64,000 nucleotides of DNA from Arsenicitalea aurantiaca (GTDB lineage Bacteria > Pseudomonadota > Alphaproteobacteria > Rhizobiales > Devosiaceae): contig NZ_RZNJ01000002.1 of NCBI RefSeq assembly GCF_003994485.1, forward strand, positions 371,255-435,254, written 5' to 3'. The translations under genes were made by a program, and so were the position numbers. The first letter of the stretch is position 1. Each line of letters begins with the position of its first letter. Positions 49,090-59,229 of this stretch are shown here, one piece after another. The notes beneath the pieces are model-generated. The model had not been told where the DNA came from. It saw only the letters and a list, made by a program, of their open reading frames with translations, and searched no databases.

Positions 49090-49111
49090 GAAGGGGCCGA
49101 CTGGCCCCTTC
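49090..49111 (+). other. Perfect hairpin between the PQQ dehydrogenase and XoxJ-like genes
   Basis: GAAGGGGCC, loop GACT, GGCCCCTTC: a 9-bp perfect stem 22 nt after the dehydrogenase stop. There is no U tract, so it may stabilise the upstream mRNA or act as a weak terminator rather than a full stop. Confidence 0.55.
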
Positions 49112-49139
49112 ATCGTCTGCCCGGGAGGAGACCGTGGTG

Positions 49140-49979
49140 ATGACTTCTATGAAACGCCGCCTGTGCGCGGCGCTGGCGGCCTTCGCTTTCGTGGGCACCG
49201 AGGCGATCGCTCAGATCGCCATTCCATACGTTCCGCCCGAACTGCACCAGGAGCGCCGCTGGCTGCGCGGCAGCACGGTGACCTTCTGCATCTGGGAAGT
49301 GAGCCCGACCTTCGCGGTCGATCGCGAGATCGGCCAGGCGATTGCCGACGCTTTGCTGCTCGAAGCCGATTTCCGCGTCTACGACAACCGCGTGCCGCTC
49401 CTGGGCGACGATTTCTGGGAGGCCGTCTTCATCCAGCTCGCCGAGCAGTGCGATGCGGTGATGGGCTTTTCGATCGCGGGCAATCTGTCCTCGGACTGGC
49501 TCTTGCCCTCGAGCCCCTATTTCGAAGCGCCGTTCGTCCTCGGCGTCACCAATCCGGACTATCGCCGCCTCGGGGACATTCCGCCGGGCCGTCCGATCGG
49601 TTCACTGCTCTATACCCTCGCCGATGCGCGGCTGATGGAGTACCAGTCCGTGCTGCCCCAAGAGCAGCGCTGGACGCGCTATCCGTTCTCATCGGCGCAG
49701 CAGGGCCTCGATTTCCTCAATGACGGGCGGGTGGAAGGCACCATCTTCTGGACCCCGACGATCGGTCAGCTGACCGACGGGGATCCCGAAGGGCAGGGGA
49801 TCCGGCTCGTGCCACTGGATCCTGTGACGACCCCGCCGAGCCCGATCGGCATGATGCTGCGCGAACACAACGCCTTTCTTCGCAACGAGATCGACCAGGC
49901 CATCGCCGCCCTGCGGGCGGACGGCACGATCGACGCCTTGGTCGAGGCTGCGGGCATTCCAACGCTGAGCGCGCAGTGA
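49140..49979 (+). CDS. XoxJ/MoxJ-like periplasmic binding protein
   Basis: A 279-residue secreted protein of the type II solute-binding fold (SBP_bac_3 like). Signal peptide about residues 1-24. TVTFCIWEVSPTFAVDREIG, DAVMGFSIAGNLSSDWLLPS, SSPYFEAPFVLGVTNPDY and VEGTIFWTPTIGQLTD resemble proteins encoded next to PQQ alcohol dehydrogenases. XoxJ is thought to help mature XoxF rather than transport a solute. No ABC permease is adjacent. Three in-frame starts (GTG, GTG, ATG) follow GGAGGAG; ATG 49140 has the best spacing. Confidence 0.75.
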   Translation: MTSMKRRLCAALAAFAFVGTEAIAQIAIPYVPPELHQERRWLRGSTVTFCIWEVSPTFAVDREIGQAIADALLLEADFRVYDNRVPLLGDDFWEAVFIQLAEQCDAVMGFSIAGNLSSDWLLPSSPYFEAPFVLGVTNPDYRRLGDIPPGRPIGSLLYTLADARLMEYQSVLPQEQRWTRYPFSSAQQGLDFLNDGRVEGTIFWTPTIGQLTDGDPEGQGIRLVPLDPVTTPPSPIGMMLREHNAFLRNEIDQAIAALRADGTIDALVEAAGIPTLSAQ

Positions 49980-50013
49980 TGACGGGCTGCGGGTCGGGAG
50001 GCCTGAGCGCTCG

Positions 50014-50634
50014 ATGCTGACCGAAATCTCGATGCCGCAGATCATGATGCGCATCATCGCCATGGTGGTGCTGATGGCGGTCCACGGCTTCTCGCTGGCC
50101 TTGCTCGCGCGGGCCTTCGGTGACCGCGGCCCACAATATGACGGCAGGCTGACCCTCAATCCGCTCAACCACCTCAACGTCCTCGGGCTCGTTGCCGGCA
50201 TCGCCGGCAGGACGGGGTGGATCATCCCGATGGACATCGCGCCGAAGGACGTCCGTGACGGGCGCGCCGGAATCGTCGCAATCGTCGTGCTGAGCCTTCT
50301 CGTGCTGATCGGCTTCGGCATGCTCGTGCTGCAGGCCCGGATTCTCGCCGCGAGCCTCCTCGATCCGACGATCTCGAATTATGTCGTGATGGGCATGACG
50401 ACGATCGCCGACTGCGCGGCGTGGTTTGCCGTGTTCAATCTCCTGCCGCTGCCGCCCCTGACCGGGGGGCTGATCCTCGCCGCCTTCGCGCCGCGCGCGG
50501 CCGCTGCGATCGCAAAGCAGAGCTTCTGGATCGGGTCTGCCATCGTCATCCTGATGGTGCTGACGCGCGGAACCTGGATGCAGCCTCTCGTTACGCCCGT
50601 CCGAAACCTCGTATTCCTCGGGTTCGGCGGCTGA
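50014..50634 (+). CDS. Site-2 protease (M50)-like membrane protein with lost catalytic motifs
   Basis: A 206-residue membrane protein with about five hydrophobic segments, aligned by eye to YwhC-type M50 proteases. The zinc motif HExxH is replaced by HGFSL (residues 24-28). NPLAHLDPLG reads NPLNHLNVLG, and the distal NLLPxPPLDGG reads NLLPLPPLTGG, losing the Asp ligand. It is thus probably a non-proteolytic homologue. It follows the XoxJ-like gene by 34 nt on the same strand. ATG at 50014, possibly 50032. Role unknown. Confidence 0.72.
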   Translation: MLTEISMPQIMMRIIAMVVLMAVHGFSLALLARAFGDRGPQYDGRLTLNPLNHLNVLGLVAGIAGRTGWIIPMDIAPKDVRDGRAGIVAIVVLSLLVLIGFGMLVLQARILAASLLDPTISNYVVMGMTTIADCAAWFAVFNLLPLPPLTGGLILAAFAPRAAAAIAKQSFWIGSAIVILMVLTRGTWMQPLVTPVRNLVFLGFGG

Positions 50635-51255
50635 TCAGTCGAGCCGGCCTGCGGCATAGGCCGCCTCGATGAGATCCACGGCCCCGGCCAGTCCCTCATC
50701 GACGATGTGGAGGTAACGCGTCCAGTCCTCGAGCCTGCCGAGGTCTTCGGCGCCATCGGAAATGCCGCGAAGCGCAATGAGCCCGACGGTGAAGGCCTGG
50801 CAGGCGCGCAGGATCGCGAAGGTCTCCATGTCGACCATGTCGGCATCGATGGTCTCATAGGCTGTACCCGAGACGATGTTGGCGCCGGTCGAAAGCCGGG
50901 CGGTCTCGAGACCCTCGAGGATCGGGGAGAGCGGCAGCTCGGCGGGTAGATCGAGGAAGGGCGTGACGCCGCGGGGAAAGCCCAGCGGGCTCGCATCCAT
51001 ATCGCGATAGGAAACCGAGCGCGCCTGATAGACGCCGCCCTGCCTCAGGCGGTTCGAACCGGCGGAGCCGAGGGAAACGACGAGCTGCGGGAGCGAGCCG
51101 GCCTCTCTGCGCCTGGCGAGTTCGCGGGTCGTGTTGATGGCGGCCTCGACCGGGCCGACCCCGATCATGACCGGGTCTATGCGGGACCTCAGCGCAGCGC
51201 CATACTCGGCATCGGCGGCCATCAGATAGAGGATAGGATGGCGTTGGCGGGTCAT
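50635..51255 (-). CDS. Nucleoside phosphorylase/MTA-SAH nucleosidase family protein
   Basis: A 206-residue phosphorylase-fold protein. IGVGPVEAAINTTRELARR, VVSLGSAGSNRLRQGGVY, and DADMVDMETFAILRACQAF with the purine-site Met-Glu, then GLIALRGISDGAED with the catalytic Asp, fit MTA/SAH nucleosidase. It probably releases adenine from methylthioadenosine or S-adenosylhomocysteine. Start set to 51255 (MTRQRHPILYLMAAD) because it matches the first beta strand. Stops abut the convergent M50-like gene. Confidence 0.82.
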   Translation of the reverse strand: MTRQRHPILYLMAADAEYGAALRSRIDPVMIGVGPVEAAINTTRELARRREAGSLPQLVVSLGSAGSNRLRQGGVYQARSVSYRDMDASPLGFPRGVTPFLDLPAELPLSPILEGLETARLSTGANIVSGTAYETIDADMVDMETFAILRACQAFTVGLIALRGISDGAEDLGRLEDWTRYLHIVDEGLAGAVDLIEAAYAAGRLD

Positions 51256-51333
51256 GGCGGGATCCGTGACGGAGGGGCGTGCGTTTTGCCCCAGAACTAG
51301 ACGTTCATTTGCCACCCATCAAGGAGAGCGGCG

Positions 51334-51708
51334 ATGCTCGCCAACAGACGCGTCGGAACGATGATCCCCGTACATGACCTCAAGCGCGCGACGGACTGGT
51401 ATCGCGACAGGCTCGGGCTCGAACCGAAAAGCCGATATCACGACATGGGCGCCAGCTACGTGCTGGGAGAGGGCACGGAGTTCTTTCTCTACCAGACCCC
51501 GAATGCCGGGCAGGCACCCCATACGCTGATGTCCTTCTATACCGATACCATCGAGGAGGACATGAAGCGGATGCGCGAGGCGGGCGTCGAATTCATCGAC
51601 TACCCAGAACTTTCCACCGTCGACGGGCTGATGGACACTGGCGAAGTCAAGAATGCCTGGTTCAAGGATTCCGAAGGCAACATTCTGGGGATCGTGGAGG
51701 GCAGCTGA
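51334..51708 (+). CDS. VOC family protein (glyoxalase/bleomycin-resistance fold)
   Basis: A 124-residue vicinal-oxygen-chelate protein. Paired beta-alpha-beta modules begin with MIPVHDLKRATDWYRDRLGL and end with NAWFKDSEGNILGIVE, where the final Glu and the early His could bind metal. Substrate not predictable. Stand-alone gene with AAGGAG upstream, divergent from the nucleosidase. A 161-bp gap follows before the sulfate transporter; no gene seen there. Confidence 0.82.
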   Translation: MLANRRVGTMIPVHDLKRATDWYRDRLGLEPKSRYHDMGASYVLGEGTEFFLYQTPNAGQAPHTLMSFYTDTIEEDMKRMREAGVEFIDYPELSTVDGLMDTGEVKNAWFKDSEGNILGIVEGS

Positions 51709-51869
51709 CCACGGGACGGGTGACCCGGCATCACGCCATCAGCGTCTCCCGGCAGCAGGTCTCCCCGCTCATTTTTTCTCCCGCTTCGCCTCCAAACGAA
51801 ATGCGGCGCGCTTGTGAATGTCTACTGAAAAGATAGCATTAATGGGCTCGCTTAACCAAGGAGAGAGCG

Positions 51870-52892
51870 ATGAAAAGACTGGCAACCGTCCTCGCTTATG
51901 GCGCACTGACGGCCTCACTGTCGCTCGGCTTCGCACTGACCGTGCATGCCCAGGACCAGACGATTATCAACGTGTCCTACGACCCCACGCGCGAACTCTA
52001 TCGCGAGTTCGACGAGGCCTTCGCGGCCCATTGGCAGGAGACGACCGGCCAGACCGTGGCCATCCAGGTGACCCATGGCGGTTCGGGTTCACAGGCCCGG
52101 ACGGTGATCGATGGCCTCGAAGCCGACGTCGTGACGCTCGCGCTCGAAAGTGACATCAACGCGATCGCCGACGCGACCGACCTGATCCCCGACGACTGGC
52201 GAGGACGGCTCGAGAACAACAACGCCCCCTATACCTCGACCATCGTCTTCCTCGTACGGCCCAGCAATCCCAAGGGGATCGCGGACTGGGGCGACCTCAT
52301 CGACGATGGCGTCGAGGTGATCACGCCGAACCCGAAGACCTCGGGTGGCGCGCGATGGAATCTTCTCGCCGCCTGGGCCTGGGCCCGTAACGAGTTCGGT
52401 AGCGAGGACGGCGCGCGCGATTTCGTATCCGAGCTCTACCGGCACGTGCCGGTGCTGGATTCGGGTGCTCGCGGCTCGACCACGACTTTCGTGCAGCGCG
52501 GGCTCGGCGATGTGCTTCTCGCCTGGGAAAACGAAGCCTACCTCGCGCTCGAGGAATTCGGGGAAGGGGCCTTCGAGATCGTCACGCCCTCGATCTCCAT
52601 CCTCGCCGAACCGCCGGTGGCGCTGGTCGAGGCCAATGTCGATCGCAAGGGCACGCGCGAAGTGGCGGAAGCCTATCTCGACTATCTCTATTCCGATGTT
52701 GGCCAGGCGCTGGCCGCCAAGCACTTTTACCGGCCCTACCGCCCCGAAGCGGCCGCCCCTGAAGACATCGCCCGCTTCGGCGAAGTCAACCTCGTGACCA
52801 TCGAAGAGTTCGGCGGCTGGCGCGAGGCGCAGCCCGCCTTCTTCGGAGATGGCGGGATCTTCGACCAGATTTACTCCGGCCCCGGGGGCTGA
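51870..52892 (+). CDS. Sulfate ABC transporter substrate-binding protein
   Basis: A 340-residue Sbp/CysP-type receptor. Signal peptide residues 1-27 (ending VHAQ). Typical blocks: [58 protein letters not shown] and [20 protein letters not shown]. Binds sulfate or thiosulfate by dehydrated hydrogen bonding. AAGGAG precedes the ATG. First gene of the cys transporter operon, 5 nt before cysT. Confidence 0.94.
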   Translation: MKRLATVLAYGALTASLSLGFALTVHAQDQTIINVSYDPTRELYREFDEAFAAHWQETTGQTVAIQVTHGGSGSQARTVIDGLEADVVTLALESDINAIADATDLIPDDWRGRLENNNAPYTSTIVFLVRPSNPKGIADWGDLIDDGVEVITPNPKTSGGARWNLLAAWAWARNEFGSEDGARDFVSELYRHVPVLDSGARGSTTTFVQRGLGDVLLAWENEAYLALEEFGEGAFEIVTPSISILAEPPVALVEANVDRKGTREVAEAYLDYLYSDVGQALAAKHFYRPYRPEAAAPEDIARFGEVNLVTIEEFGGWREAQPAFFGDGGIFDQIYSGPGG

Positions 52893-52897
52893 TCCGC

Positions 52898-53761
52898 ATG
52901 GCCACAGCCGCTCCCATTCGAGCGGGTTGGCGACTGAAACAGCCGAGCGTCATCCCCGGTTTCGGGCTGACGCTCGGTTTCACGCTGACCTATTTCTCCC
53001 TCATCATTCTCATTCCCCTCATTGCCCTGATGCTGCGCGCCGCGGGCATCGGCCCGGCCGGTTTCTGGGCGGCAGCAACAGATCCTCGGGTTCTCGCATC
53101 GCTGCGCACGAGCTTCACGACGGCATTGATCGCCGCGTCGATCAACGTCGTCTTCGGCACGCTGATCGCCTGGGTGCTGGTGCGGTATCGCTTTCCAGGG
53201 CGCCGGGTGTTCGACGCCATCGTCGATCTCCCCTTCGCACTGCCGACGGCAGTTGCGGGGATTGCGCTCACGGCGATCTACGCGCCATCGGGATCCATAG
53301 GCGCGCTCTTTGCGCCCCTGGGCATCCGGATCGCCTACACTCCGATCGGCATCGTCATCGCCATGGTGTTCATCGGCCTGCCCTTCGTCGTCAGGACCGT
53401 CCAGCCGATTCTCGAGGAGGTGAGCCGCGAGATCGAGGAAGCCTCGGCAACCCTCGGCGCCAACCGCTTCCAGACCATAACGCGCGTCATCCTGCCCGGG
53501 CTGGCGCCGGCCATCCTCACCGGCTTCGCGCTCGCCTTCGCGCGGGCGGTGGGCGAATACGGATCGGTGATCTTCATTGCGGGGAACATCCCCTTTGTCT
53601 CCGAGATCGCGCCGCTCCTCATCGTCATCCGGCTCGAGGAGTTCAACTATACGGGCGCCGCCGTCATCGCGACGGTGATGCTCTCGATCTCGTTCCTGAT
53701 GCTCCTTTTCATCAACCTCGTGCAGGCATGGAGCAGAAAGCGGTACGGCTATGGCAACTAG
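52898..53761 (+). CDS. cysT: Sulfate/thiosulfate ABC transporter permease CysT
   Basis: A 287-residue permease with about six to seven helices and the CysT pattern. [20 protein letters not shown] is followed by the EAA loop [20 protein letters not shown] and [20 protein letters not shown]. Its end overlaps cysW by 11 nt. Imports sulfate with CysW, CysA and the binding protein. Confidence 0.94.
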   Translation: MATAAPIRAGWRLKQPSVIPGFGLTLGFTLTYFSLIILIPLIALMLRAAGIGPAGFWAAATDPRVLASLRTSFTTALIAASINVVFGTLIAWVLVRYRFPGRRVFDAIVDLPFALPTAVAGIALTAIYAPSGSIGALFAPLGIRIAYTPIGIVIAMVFIGLPFVVRTVQPILEEVSREIEEASATLGANRFQTITRVILPGLAPAILTGFALAFARAVGEYGSVIFIAGNIPFVSEIAPLLIVIRLEEFNYTGAAVIATVMLSISFLMLLFINLVQAWSRKRYGYGN

Positions 53762-54620
53762 CGGACTTTTCTCGCGCACCGGCCGCTCGCCAACGAGCGA
53801 AAGGGTCGGCGTGCAATGGCTGCTGATCGCGATCAGCCTCGCCTTCATGGGACTGTTCCTCGTCATGCCGCTCTATGCGGTGTTCCACGAGGCGCTGCGG
53901 CAGGGGGTCGGGGTCTTCTTCCAGTCGCTGCAATCGCGTGATGCGCAGTCGGCGATCCGTCTGACCCTGCTGGTGGCTGCGATCGCGGTGCCGCTCAACG
54001 TGGTCTTCGGCATCTGCGCGGCGTGGGCCATCGCCAAGTACGAGTTCAAGGGCAAGGCCTTCCTGATCACGCTGATCGACCTGCCCTTCTCGGTCTCGCC
54101 GGTGATTTCCGGGCTCGTCTACGTCCTGCTGTTCGGTTCGGGGAGCCTGCTCGGCCCCTGGCTGCGGGCCAATGGGGTCGAGATCCTCTTTGCGGTGCCC
54201 GGCATCGTGCTCGCGACGATCTTCGTCACCTTCCCGTTCGTTGCGCGTGAACTGATCCCGCTGATGCAGGATCAGGGGACGGGCGACGAAGAAGCGGCGA
54301 TCTCGCTTGGCGCCAATGGGTGGCAGACCTTCTTCCGCGTCACGCTGCCCAACATAAAATGGGGCCTGCTCTACGGCGTGCTGCTCTGCAACGCCCGCGC
54401 GATGGGCGAATTCGGCGCGGTCGCGGTGGTTTCGGGCAAGATCCGGGGGCAGACGACCACTATGCCGCTGCAGGTGGAAATGCTCTACAACGAATACAAT
54501 GGGACCGCCGCCTTCGCGCTGGCCTCGCTGCTGGCGCTGCTCGCGCTTGTCACGCTGGTGCTGAAGTCGATACTCGAATGGCGCTTCGGCGACGAACTGG
54601 CCGCCTCCGGGCGCCACTGA
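53751..54620 (+). CDS. cysW: Sulfate/thiosulfate ABC transporter permease CysW
   Basis: A 289-residue permease paired with CysT. Seen: [20 protein letters not shown], the EAA loop near [20 protein letters not shown], and [20 protein letters not shown]. The last matches CysW (VSGKIRGQT). Start overlaps cysT. Fourteen bases separate it from cysA. Confidence 0.94.
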   Translation: MATSGLFSRTGRSPTSERVGVQWLLIAISLAFMGLFLVMPLYAVFHEALRQGVGVFFQSLQSRDAQSAIRLTLLVAAIAVPLNVVFGICAAWAIAKYEFKGKAFLITLIDLPFSVSPVISGLVYVLLFGSGSLLGPWLRANGVEILFAVPGIVLATIFVTFPFVARELIPLMQDQGTGDEEAAISLGANGWQTFFRVTLPNIKWGLLYGVLLCNARAMGEFGAVAVVSGKIRGQTTTMPLQVEMLYNEYNGTAAFALASLLALLALVTLVLKSILEWRFGDELAASGRH

Positions 54621-54634
54621 TCCAGGAATAATTC

Positions 54635-55675
<1,041 letters not shown>

Positions 55676-55798
55676 CCGGAGAGAATTCTTCCATCGGGGG
55701 ACGATCAGACGCGAATTTCAATCTCGACCAAGTTTATAGAGTTACGCACACTCAGTCTCCAGGCCCGCGATCGGCGGGCCCAAGAAGGAGTGACGGAC

Positions 55799-56017
55799 AT
55801 GGTCTTCTTCCTTGGAATTCTGCACCCTGCCAAAGGCTCGCCTGTCGACGATGCCGAGGCGCCCAGCAAGAGACGCTTCTTCGGCGGCAAGCCTGCCGAA
55901 GATCTACCGACCGATCCCGAGCGCGACAGCGCCATCCTGCGCGCCGGCAAGCCGCTGGATCTCGAGGCAGACCTCGAGCGTCGCTATGCGATGTCCAACT
56001 GGCCCTATCCGCTTTAG
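55799..56017 (+). CDS. Small hypothetical protein downstream of cysA
   Basis: 72 codons from ATG 55799, preceded by AAGGAG at a spacing of 8 nt. Begins MVFFLGILHPAKGSP, basic middle SKRRFFGG, ends MSNWPYPL. No signal peptide, no Cys, no domain I recognise. Between it and cysA lies a 7-bp GC hairpin (GGCCCGC/GCGGGCC) without U tract and an AT-rich TTTATAGAG that could be a promoter element. The good ribosome site argues that it is translated. Function unknown. Confidence 0.55.
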   Translation: MVFFLGILHPAKGSPVDDAEAPSKRRFFGGKPAEDLPTDPERDSAILRAGKPLDLEADLERRYAMSNWPYPL

Positions 56018-56165
56018 GCCGGGGGCTTGAAACGGGGCGTGCATCGGCTTGTTCACAAGTCCGATCGACTTTATGAAGGGCCCCGGGCGGCAGGTCTGCC
56101 GCATCTTACTTCAATACGCTCCCGGCGGCCTGCCGGGGGCGGCAAGTGCCGGAACACGCATCTCC

Positions 56166-56615
56166 ATGCTGACGCGAAAGGGCAAGTACGGGCTCAAGGC
56201 CCTCGTGCATCTGAGCCAGGTGCCGGAGGGACAGCTCGCTTTCGTCGGCGATATCGCCCGCGAAAACAACATCCCCAAGAAATTTCTGGACGCCATCCTC
56301 GGCGAATTGCGGAATGCCGGCTTCGTGTACAGCCGCAAGGGCAAGCTCGGCGGCTATTGCCTTGCCCGCCCCGCCGAGGAGATCAGGATAGGCCATGTGG
56401 TACGCGTCCTCGACGGACCGCTCGCGCCCTTTCCGTGCGCCAGCAAGACGCGCTATCAACCCTGCGAGGATTGCGACGTCGAAACCTGCCAGGTGCGGCG
56501 GGTGATGCTCGACGTGAGGAACGCGATCGCCGAGGTCCTCGACAATACGAGCCTCGTCGCGATGCAGGCCGCCGGTGGCCCGGAGGCGTTTGCCAGCGCC
56601 CAGATCCGCGCCTGA
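56166..56615 (+). CDS. Rrf2-family transcriptional regulator with cysteine cluster
   Basis: A 149-residue Rrf2 regulator. Winged helix: MLTRKGKYGLKALVHLSQ, the recognition part IPKKFLDAILGELRNAGFVYS and wing KGKLGGYCLARPAEEIRIG. Five later Cys residues occur in FPCASKTRYQPCEDCDVETC, a pattern able to hold a Fe-S cluster or sense thiols. Adjacent to sulfate uptake genes, it may control them. ATG 56166 is the conserved start; an earlier frame extension is unlikely. Followed 22 nt later by the flavoprotein gene. Confidence 0.88.
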   Translation: MLTRKGKYGLKALVHLSQVPEGQLAFVGDIARENNIPKKFLDAILGELRNAGFVYSRKGKLGGYCLARPAEEIRIGHVVRVLDGPLAPFPCASKTRYQPCEDCDVETCQVRRVMLDVRNAIAEVLDNTSLVAMQAAGGPEAFASAQIRA

Positions 56616-56637
56616 GGACATCTATCAGGAGGCGACA

Positions 56638-57990
56638 ATGAACGCTGCCGGCCATGAACGCATCACGATCATCGGCGGGGGCGCAAGCGGCGTGCTCCTG
56701 GCGGTACACCTGCTGCGCCAGCCTTCGTCGGATCTGCGGGTGACCCTCGTCGAACGCCGAGGCCAGTTCGGGCAGGGCGTCGCCTATTCGGCACGCCAGC
56801 GCGATCATCGGGTCAACGTGCCCGCGCGCGGCATGAGTGCCTTTGCCGATGATCCCGGCCATTTCTACCGTTGGCTGCAGCAAACGGGCGAGCCCCTGCC
56901 GGACGGAGACTACACCTTCGTTCCGCGCCGCCTCTATGGCCGCTATCTCGAAGACGTGCTGCGCGAAGCGGCGGCCCTGCGGCCGGGACGACTGCAGGTG
57001 CTCTCCGAGGAAGTTCTCGCGATCCGCCAGAACCCCTCGGGCACCGATGTTGCGCTTGCCAATGGCACGAGCATTGCCGGGCATGTCGGCGTGCTTGCGG
57101 TCGGCCACGAGACGCAGCCGGCGCGGAGCCGCGGGATCGCGGTACGCGTCGGAGCCGATGACGACACCCCGATCGACCCCTATGCCAAGGTGATGATCCT
57201 GGGATCGGGGCTTTCGATGGTGGATGCCTGGATCGCGCTGGCCGAGGCCGATCATCGCGGGCCGATCCTTGTCGTCTCCCGCAACGGGCTTCTGCCGCGC
57301 GGTCACAGGGACGTCCCGCCGATCAGCATCGACGCAGCCGACGTGCCGTTCGGCACCAATCTTGGCTACATCATGCGGTGGTTCCGGGCCCTGGTGCGCG
57401 AGACGCAGGCTGCGGGCGGCGACTGGCGCAGCGTGGTCGACGGGTTGCGCCCCTACAACCAGCGCATCTGGCAGAGCTGGTCCGAGCGCACGCGCCGCCA
57501 GTTCCTGCGCCATGTGCGCCCGTTCTGGAACGTGCATCGCCATCGCGTGCCGCCCCATCTGCACCAGCGCATGGTGGATGCCGTGGCGAGCGGGCAGGTG
57601 ACCCTGATTGCCGGGCATTTCCTCGACGTGTCCCGGCATGAGGACATGGCCCGCGCCACAATCAGGCGCCGCGGCCTTCCTGCCGAGGCCACCGAAACCA
57701 TCGATGTCGCGCGGGTCTATGATTGCGGCGGGGTCAGCGTCGATGTCCGTGCCAGCTCCAATCCGGTGATCCGCGACCTCGTCGCGAGCGGTGCGGCGCG
57801 CCCGGATGCACTCAATATCGGGCTCGATGTGACGACGACCTGCGACGTGATCCCGGCCGAGGGCGCAGTTTCGGGACGGCTCTTTGCTGTGGGGCCGCTG
57901 ACCCGTGGACGGTTCTTCGAGATCGAGGCCATTCCCGACATCAGGGTGCAATGCGCCACCCTGGCGCGGCGCCTCGCAACCGGCAGCTGA
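56638..57990 (+). CDS. FAD/NAD(P)-binding protein (COG4529-type)
   Basis: A 450-residue flavoprotein. First Rossmann motif ITIIGGGASGVLLAVHLL at residues 9-26, then GQGVAYSARQRDHRVNVPAR, second nucleotide motif VMILGSGLSMVDAWIALAE (about residues 184-202) and ISRNGLLP-like VVSRNGLLPRGHR. This matches the FAD_NAD-bp 9 family, whose reaction is unknown; some lie in sulfur or nitrogen operons. AGGAGG precedes ATG 56638. Probably co-transcribed with the Rrf2 gene, so may be a redox step in sulfur assimilation (inference). Confidence 0.8.
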   Translation: MNAAGHERITIIGGGASGVLLAVHLLRQPSSDLRVTLVERRGQFGQGVAYSARQRDHRVNVPARGMSAFADDPGHFYRWLQQTGEPLPDGDYTFVPRRLYGRYLEDVLREAAALRPGRLQVLSEEVLAIRQNPSGTDVALANGTSIAGHVGVLAVGHETQPARSRGIAVRVGADDDTPIDPYAKVMILGSGLSMVDAWIALAEADHRGPILVVSRNGLLPRGHRDVPPISIDAADVPFGTNLGYIMRWFRALVRETQAAGGDWRSVVDGLRPYNQRIWQSWSERTRRQFLRHVRPFWNVHRHRVPPHLHQRMVDAVASGQVTLIAGHFLDVSRHEDMARATIRRRGLPAEATETIDVARVYDCGGVSVDVRASSNPVIRDLVASGAARPDALNIGLDVTTTCDVIPAEGAVSGRLFAVGPLTRGRFFEIEAIPDIRVQCATLARRLATGS

Positions 57991-58063
57991 GACTGCACGC
58001 GGGGGCTTGCAAGGCACAGGCGCCGGGAGGACAATAGGGCTGCACCAGTGACGGGTCAGTCCC

Positions 58064-59165
58064 ATGTCCATGTTGCACCGCACGATCTTACCCGCCCGCC
58101 TCGATGCCGGCCGCCGGCAGACGATCGAGCCTCTGCTGGCGCTTGCCGACATCCGCATCGGCGGTGATCGCCCATGGCGCTCTCGGTCTCGGCGAGGCCT
58201 ATATGGATGGCTGGTGGGATAGCCCCGCACTGGACCAGATGATCCATCGCGTGTTGCGGGCCGATCTGCCGTCCCGTATTCGGCCCGATGGCGCGGTGCT
58301 GGCCAGCATGCTGCGCGGGGCCCTGCTCAATCCCCAGCGCCGGCATGCTTTCGAAGTGGCCGAACGGCACTACGATCTCGGCAACGATCTCTATGCCGCC
58401 ATGCTCGACCCGCTCATGGTCTATTCCTGCGGCTACTGGAAAGACGCGCATGATCTCGCGTCGGCGCAAGTGGCCAAGCTCGACCTCGTTTGCAGGAAGA
58501 TGGGCCTCACGCCCGGCATGCGCGTGCTGGACATCGGCTCGGGCTGGGGTGGCTTTCTGCGCCATGCGGCCCGTCATTACGGCATAGCGGGAACGGGCGT
58601 GACCGTTTCGCGCGAGCAGGCCGCATTCGCCGACGCGCACCGCGAGGGGCTGCCGATCGAGACATTTCTCATGGATTATCAGGACCTCGAGGGACGCTTC
58701 GACCGCATCGTCTCGATCGGCATGTTCGAGCATGTGGGGCACAAGAACTACCGGGCCTATCTCGAGAAGGCGCGATCGCTGCTGGCGGAAGACGGCCTCA
58801 TGCTCCTTCACACCATAGGGGGCAACCTCACGACCACCCATGGCGATCCCTGGCTCGAGAAATACATCTTTCCCAATGGCATGCTGCCCAGCCAGCGCCA
58901 GATCGGCCAGGCGGCCGAAGGGCTTTTCGTGGTCGAGGACTGGCACAATTTCGGTGCCGACTATGATCCGACGCTGATGGCGTGGCACGACAATTTCGAA
59001 AGAGCCTGGCCTCAGCTGGAGGGACGGTACGGCGCGCGGTTCAGGCGCATGTGGCGCTATTACCTCCTCTCCCTCGCAGCTGTCTTCCGTGCGCGCCGGG
59101 CGCAGCTCTGGCAGGTGGTGCTGTCGCCCGAGGGGGTGCCCGGCGGCTATATCAGCGTGCGCTGA
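58064..59165 (+). pseudogene. cfa: Cyclopropane-fatty-acyl-phospholipid synthase, frameshifted by internal deletion
   Basis: The body from about 58163 to 59165 is a normal CFA synthase: GALGLGEAYMDGWWD, ERHYDLGNDLYAAMLDPLMV, VLDIGSGWGGFLRHAA (SAM site), IGMFEHVGHKNY, KYIFPNGMLPSQRQIGQAA, ending AQLWQVVLSPEG. The N-terminal segment LLALADIRIGGDRPW is present but in another frame (58064 to about 58177), which stops soon after. About 13 conserved residues (equivalent to DIRVKNPDFFKRV of E. coli Cfa) are missing exactly at the frame switch. The body frame has an ATG at 58104, but its first 20 residues are a frame-shifted read of the true N-terminus. Probably inactive. Confidence 0.75.
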
Positions 59166-59229
59166 GCCAGTATTGAATTGCTGCGGACCACGCGGCAGGG
59201 TGCACCCTCGATATGCCCGCGGAGGACCA

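Noticed and set aside
55761-55779. Terminator between cysA and the small protein
   Set aside because: GGCCCGC/GCGGGCC hairpin has no U tract and is directly followed by the ribosome site of the next gene.
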